A stretch of 64,000 nucleotides of DNA. It comes from Synechococcus sp. M16.1. Lineage in GTDB: Bacteria > Cyanobacteriota > Cyanobacteriia > PCC-6307 > Cyanobiaceae. The first letter of the stretch is position 1. Each line of letters begins with the position of its first letter. Shown in pieces: positions 60,782 to 64,000 of this stretch. The notes beneath the pieces are model-generated. The model made no database searches. It had not been told where the DNA came from and was given only the letters and a program-made list of their open reading frames with translations. The stretch lies in contig NZ_CP047954.1 of the NCBI RefSeq assembly GCF_014279895.1, forward strand, positions 1,674,001 through 1,738,000, in the 5' to 3' direction. Position numbers and translations under genes: made by a program.

Positions 60782-62374
60782 ATGATTTCTCCAAATACAA
60801 ATACGAAAAGCAGCATACTAATTGCCACTATTTCAGGGTGTTTGTTTTTTTTGATGTGCATTCTCGTCATGAGAAATGGACATCTCCACGAAGATGCCTA
60901 TATTTTATTCCAATATTCACGCAATTTTTCGCAAGGGCTAGGTATTTCGTTTGATGTCGTAAATGGACCGGCTGAGGGTGCAACTGATTTTTTATGGATG
61001 TGCCTATTAGGAATATTTCATCGTATTTTTATGGGCAATATTGAAATTGGAGTCATTGCAGCTTCCCTAAATTCCATAGGACTTGCATATATAACCAGAG
61101 AGGTAATAAATATCAGAAAATCTGTAGATCTGAACACAATAGCTATTTGCATACTCCTAATTGTTTCGGGCGGAGCGGCCGCAGCTATAGGCGGCTTTTC
61201 CACAGCTGCTTTCGGAGCTGTGTATGTAGCGACAATCTTGTCATTCTTCAGAAATAAATTTAATCAAGGCTTGGTATTTTCAACGCTTCTTGCTCTTTTT
61301 CGCCCAGATGGATTTTTTTTAGGAAGTGCAACCATTATAGCTTATCTTTTCCTTGAATTACCTGAGCTGGACGCAAAACAAACAGCAAAGAAATTAACAA
61401 TATTTTATTTGATCCCATTGATTACATATTTCTTTTGGAGGTATACCTATTTTGGACTGCTTCTTCCGCTTCCTCTAATAGTAAAACAAAACACTGATTT
61501 TATGTTTGAAGGCATTCGTCCTAACATGAAATCATTGGTTGGATACAGCCCCGTAATTACAGGCATTCTATTATACTTCAGAAGCTACATTGAAGCCAAT
61601 ACAAACAAAAGATTCTTCATCCTTGCTTTCTCAGGGTCATTAACACTTTTCATGCTACTTATATTCGCCCATCAATCCCAAAATGTCGGGATGCGATTCC
61701 AATTCCCGCTTCATCTTTCAATAATCTTACTTGCTTCATCAATATTTCCTAAAACAACAAAAACTTCTATCCTATCCAGCGCCTTAATATTTATAAGCAT
61801 AGTGTATTTTTCTAGAGGATTCCATGCAAACATAAATTATTTGACAAATAGCGATTACATAAATTCATTCCCGCAAATCCTTCGTCAACGCCTTGATATC
61901 AATTCAATAGCAGTTACTGAGGCCGGAAGATTTCCTTACTGGTACAATGCGGATAGCATGGTTGACCTGGTAGGTCTCAATAGCAAAAATGTAGTGACAA
62001 ACGGTCCCATAGCAGAGCTCGAAGAAAAAAATCCTGACCTTATTTTTATTCATCATGCGGGAAGATTCATCTATCCTGATGAATTAATTGGCACAGGAGA
62101 TAATTTTGTAATTTTCGACCCAAACTCTATTAAGTTATCTGAATACAATGGATCTAATCCTGTCAAACTTGCTCCTGCTGCTGCCTTAGAAAATGCTATC
62201 AACAGATCATTGACGGGAATTGCAGTTAAATATGGCAAAAAAAACAAATACTTCTCACATGTTTATTTTGTTCCAGATTCTGTCAACTTGAAAAAATTCA
62301 AAACAGCTGTTGCCGATAGTTTTCTGACAAAAACGAATTACTTTGCATCCGAGAAACCAAATAAAAATCAATAA
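60782..62374 (+). CDS. GT-C membrane glycosyltransferase, AftB-like, probable arabinofuranosyltransferase
   Basis: 530 residues, AT-rich, with about ten membrane helices in the first 350 residues and a C-terminal extracellular domain. The first outer loop has 'NGHLHEDAYILFQYSRNFSQ' and then 'GLGISFDVVNGPAEGATDFL', which lines up with AftB: Asp of 'EDA' as catalytic base, then 'N..G.G..F......E...' and a 'TS/TD..W' site. 'LALFRPDGFFLG' and 'YFGLLLPLPLIVKQ' also match ('RPE', 'YYGLLVPS'). AftB adds D-arabinofuranose from the polyprenyl donor. The substrate is inferred from this and from the DprE1/E2 genes next door. The acceptor is unknown. Confidence 0.75.
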   Translation: MISPNTNTKSSILIATISGCLFFLMCILVMRNGHLHEDAYILFQYSRNFSQGLGISFDVVNGPAEGATDFLWMCLLGIFHRIFMGNIEIGVIAASLNSIGLAYITREVINIRKSVDLNTIAICILLIVSGGAAAAIGGFSTAAFGAVYVATILSFFRNKFNQGLVFSTLLALFRPDGFFLGSATIIAYLFLELPELDAKQTAKKLTIFYLIPLITYFFWRYTYFGLLLPLPLIVKQNTDFMFEGIRPNMKSLVGYSPVITGILLYFRSYIEANTNKRFFILAFSGSLTLFMLLIFAHQSQNVGMRFQFPLHLSIILLASSIFPKTTKTSILSSALIFISIVYFSRGFHANINYLTNSDYINSFPQILRQRLDINSIAVTEAGRFPYWYNADSMVDLVGLNSKNVVTNGPIAELEEKNPDLIFIHHAGRFIYPDELIGTGDNFVIFDPNSIKLSEYNGSNPVKLAPAAALENAINRSLTGIAVKYGKKNKYFSHVYFVPDSVNLKKFKTAVADSFLTKTNYFASEKPNKNQ

Positions 62375-63092
62375 TATCCTTAAGTAAATCTCTTTTCTTA
62401 GGCACGGACAATAAGTCTACTGCCTATAAAGGCAAAATTCGATTAAAACATTCGCTTCTGATGGGGTGTCAGATAACAACCTCATTGTCATGAACGAAGC
62501 GACTGCCCCATACCTTGGAGGCCAATGTCAGAGATATTCTTTCTAAGAATACCTGCAGGTTGCGGTCGAGAGGGCTAAAGAGCAGAAGCAGAAGGTCATC
62601 GCGGTGAGTACGGTTTTGCGCGGTGCTCGCACCAGCGGTTCCACAATTGGTTCATGAACCATTAGATCCGCCCCAAGCATCCAGCAACGGAGCCAATCCT
62701 TCGAGCGATGTGGATGAAGTCAGCGGGGCAGCTCTCACGCCTGGCTGGAAACCTCCACATCACCAACACCCAGAGCAGCCCAGACCCGGTCAGCGATCAC
62801 CACGCCGAGCTGGGGATGGCTCAAAGCAAAGCCTGGAAAACCTTCAGGGTCTTTCACCCCGATGCTGAAATCTCAGGATCCAAGATCTGCCCAGCATCAA
62901 TCAGTTCAAGCGCGTACAAAGCAGACAAGCCCCCTAAATCAATGACACCTGAGACGAGTCACTTATACCCAAAAGCAGCAACGTCGCAGGCACCAAGTTC
63001 GTCCACATTCAGGTCAGGTGCACCTTCGACGCCCCACCTAGTGTGGAGGGTCCAGCAGTAGAGCATCGCCAGTTGCTCGTCAGAAGGGTCCA
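62375..63092. other. Gene-poor, decayed stretch at the right edge of the cluster
   Basis: About 720 bases with no supported gene. Short fragments in different phases look like protein: on the plus strand near 62550-62660 ('EYLQVAVERAKEQKQKVIAV' and on), and on the minus strand near 62730-62950 ('VIADRVWAALGVGDVEV', and in another phase 'GGLSALYALELIDAG'). They point to broken genes rather than working ones. Plus-strand frames at 62623-62868 and 62708-63061 read as Pro/Ser/Gln-rich shadow sequence. Confidence 0.45.
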
Positions 63093-63461
63093 TTAACCCA
63101 ACTTGAGAGATGAACTCTCACCAGGCTCAGCAAGAACGTTGTTAGACGTGGTTCCCGTTGAGCTCTGGCCGAGCGTCGCCGAGAGCGTGAAAACGTCCAC
63201 CCCCCGCCGAATTGCATGAGTGGCATGAGTGTGGCGGCAACGGTGCGGGTAGAGGTGCACTTCGGCAGCCTTTCCCCATCTGGCCATGCGAGCGGCCACC
63301 CCCTGCCGGGTCAATGGCCCATTCCTTTTATTAGTTGGAAAGAGCCAGTCCTCAGCACCGCCGCGGCCCAACGACACGAACAGCGCCACCCTTCGGCATG
63401 AAGGATGGATGCGTCTGGCTTGAACTGCACCACCTTCTGCTGATGAGCGTTCACAAGCCAC
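63093..63461 (-). pseudogene. Tyrosine recombinase (integrase) remnant lacking catalytic residues
   Basis: Only the C-terminal part of a phage-type integrase is present: 'DWLFPTNKRNGPLTRQGVAA' and 'PHRCRHTHATHAIRRGVDVF', then 'TLSATLGQSSTGTTSNNVLA'. The HxxR motif is intact, but the second catalytic His (LGH) is Gln and the nucleophilic Tyr position is Asn, so it cannot act as a recombinase. No N-terminal core-binding domain precedes it. It marks an old integration event near the right edge of the variable region. Confidence 0.8.
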
Positions 63462-63548
63462 CTCTCACCGCCAGCCCTGGCCGGATTGTCTCCGTAGCGG
63501 GGCCCTTCCTTAAACATGGCTAAAACTAAGGACTGACACCCCTCCGCC

Positions 63549-63728
63549 ATGGAAGAGGCCACGTTCTGGGAACCGACCGACAAATTTCTGAACCAAGCCG
63601 ACTACGACCTGAAGCTCTTGATGAAGACCTGGAAAGACGAATACGGCGCGGATGACTACGCGTGCTCCATGGTGCTGCGGACCATCGCCGACAGCGTTTA
63701 TCTGCCTGAGGGCCAACCGCTCGTCTAG
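63549..63728 (+). CDS. Hypothetical 59-residue acidic protein
   Basis: From ATG 63549 to TAG 63726-63728. The peptide ('MEEATFWEPTDKFLNQADYD' start, then 'LKLLMKTWKDEYGADDYACS') is acidic, soluble and helical. It ends 2 bases before the next small gene, so the two are likely one transcript. Codon use matches the core genome. Function unknown. Confidence 0.5.
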   Translation: MEEATFWEPTDKFLNQADYDLKLLMKTWKDEYGADDYACSMVLRTIADSVYLPEGQPLV

Positions 63729-63730
63729 CC

Positions 63731-63958
63731 ATGTTCTTGGACATAATCGGCGTTCTTCTACTCGTTGCCCTTCTGGCGTTTGGTGCCGGGGCTTTGTGGA
63801 AACCCCTAAGAGCACTCTGGGGATTTATCTCCCGGCGTCAGGCCCTGGGTTGGTGGACAAGAAAGCCCATCCTCCCAATCGTTCGAGGCAAGAGCGGCGG
63901 CCGCTTTAAGCGCATCTACCGCAAGAGGACACGCCGCTCCTTCTATGGACGCTTCTAA
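63731..63958 (+). CDS. Small basic membrane protein, hypothetical
   Basis: 75 residues. One N-terminal helix ('LDIIGVLLLVALLAFGAGAL') is followed by a very basic tail ('RGKSGGRFKRIYRKRTRRSF'). It starts 2 bases after the previous stop. It could anchor at the membrane and bind nucleic acid or lipid head groups. No family was recognised. Confidence 0.5.
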   Translation: MFLDIIGVLLLVALLAFGAGALWKPLRALWGFISRRQALGWWTRKPILPIVRGKSGGRFKRIYRKRTRRSFYGRF

Positions 63959-64000
63959 GTAGCCGTAACCGCAATTGCGCATGAAAAAGCCGGGTGCAGT

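Noticed and set aside
62623-63061. Two overlapping plus-strand frames as genes
   Set aside because: Pro/Ser/Gln-rich with no start signal; the stretch looks decayed in all phases.
63311-63583. 90-codon frame overlapping the integrase remnant
   Set aside because: A different phase of the same decayed region; no integrase motifs in it.

Overview
The window comes from a marine picocyanobacterium, most likely a phycobilisome-bearing Synechococcus of the marine 5.1 group. This rests on the allophycocyanin operon (apcE end, apcA, apcB, apcC), a cyanobacterial PII gene with Ser49, the ccdA/ccs1 thylakoid cytochrome c maturation pair, and many small proteins of the kind found in this lineage. Species is inferred, not proven.

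Layout. 1-9.5 kb is GC-rich core: the phycobilisome core operon, tlyA, ftsW - DUF6165 - ccdA - ccs1, a small toxin-antitoxin pair with its own palindromic operator, queF, glnB and a YdcF-type gene. From about 9.5 to 35.6 kb lies a large surface-polysaccharide locus. It starts with a leftward operon (9.5-17.2 kb: FlaA1-type sugar dehydratase, WecA-type initiating transferase, epimerase, glycosyltransferases, an Alg13/Alg14-like pair, a Wzy-like polymerase). A rightward set follows (17.9-30.1 kb: ABC flippase, glycosyltransferases, a probable sialyltransferase, a methyltransferase with a kinase-like tail, NeuA/NeuB-type nonulosonate genes, a CBS-fused nucleotide-sugar dehydrogenase), then export genes (Wza, Wzz, an outer-membrane barrel, two tiny proteins). 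The part from about 12.4 to 31 kb is strikingly AT-rich next to its flanks and is probably acquired. From 35.6 to 49.5 kb DNA is GC-rich again and carries an RgpF-like protein, TPR/glycosyltransferases and a type I secretion module (CNB-ABC exporter, HlyD protein, small membrane protein, parvulin) with a likely RTX-like secreted substrate. 49.6-54.5 kb is core again (purB, SDR, Nif11 peptide, DUF2808, small proteins).

The most notable system is 54.5-62.4 kb: a UbiA-family phosphoribosyl transferase, a HAD phosphatase fused to a flippase-like membrane domain, a second flippase-like protein, DprE2-like and DprE1-like epimerase subunits, and an AftB-like GT-C membrane transferase. Together these look like a complete route from PRPP to polyprenyl-phosphoryl-D-arabinofuranose plus an enzyme to use it, a pathway best known from mycobacteria. 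The DprE1 homologue is very close in length and motifs to the mycobacterial enzyme but has alanine where the benzothiazinone-reactive cysteine sits.

The right edge (62.4-64 kb) holds decayed sequence, a tyrosine integrase remnant that has lost two catalytic residues, and two small hypothetical genes, which suggests an old island boundary. No tRNA, rRNA, CRISPR array or intact insertion sequence was recognised.
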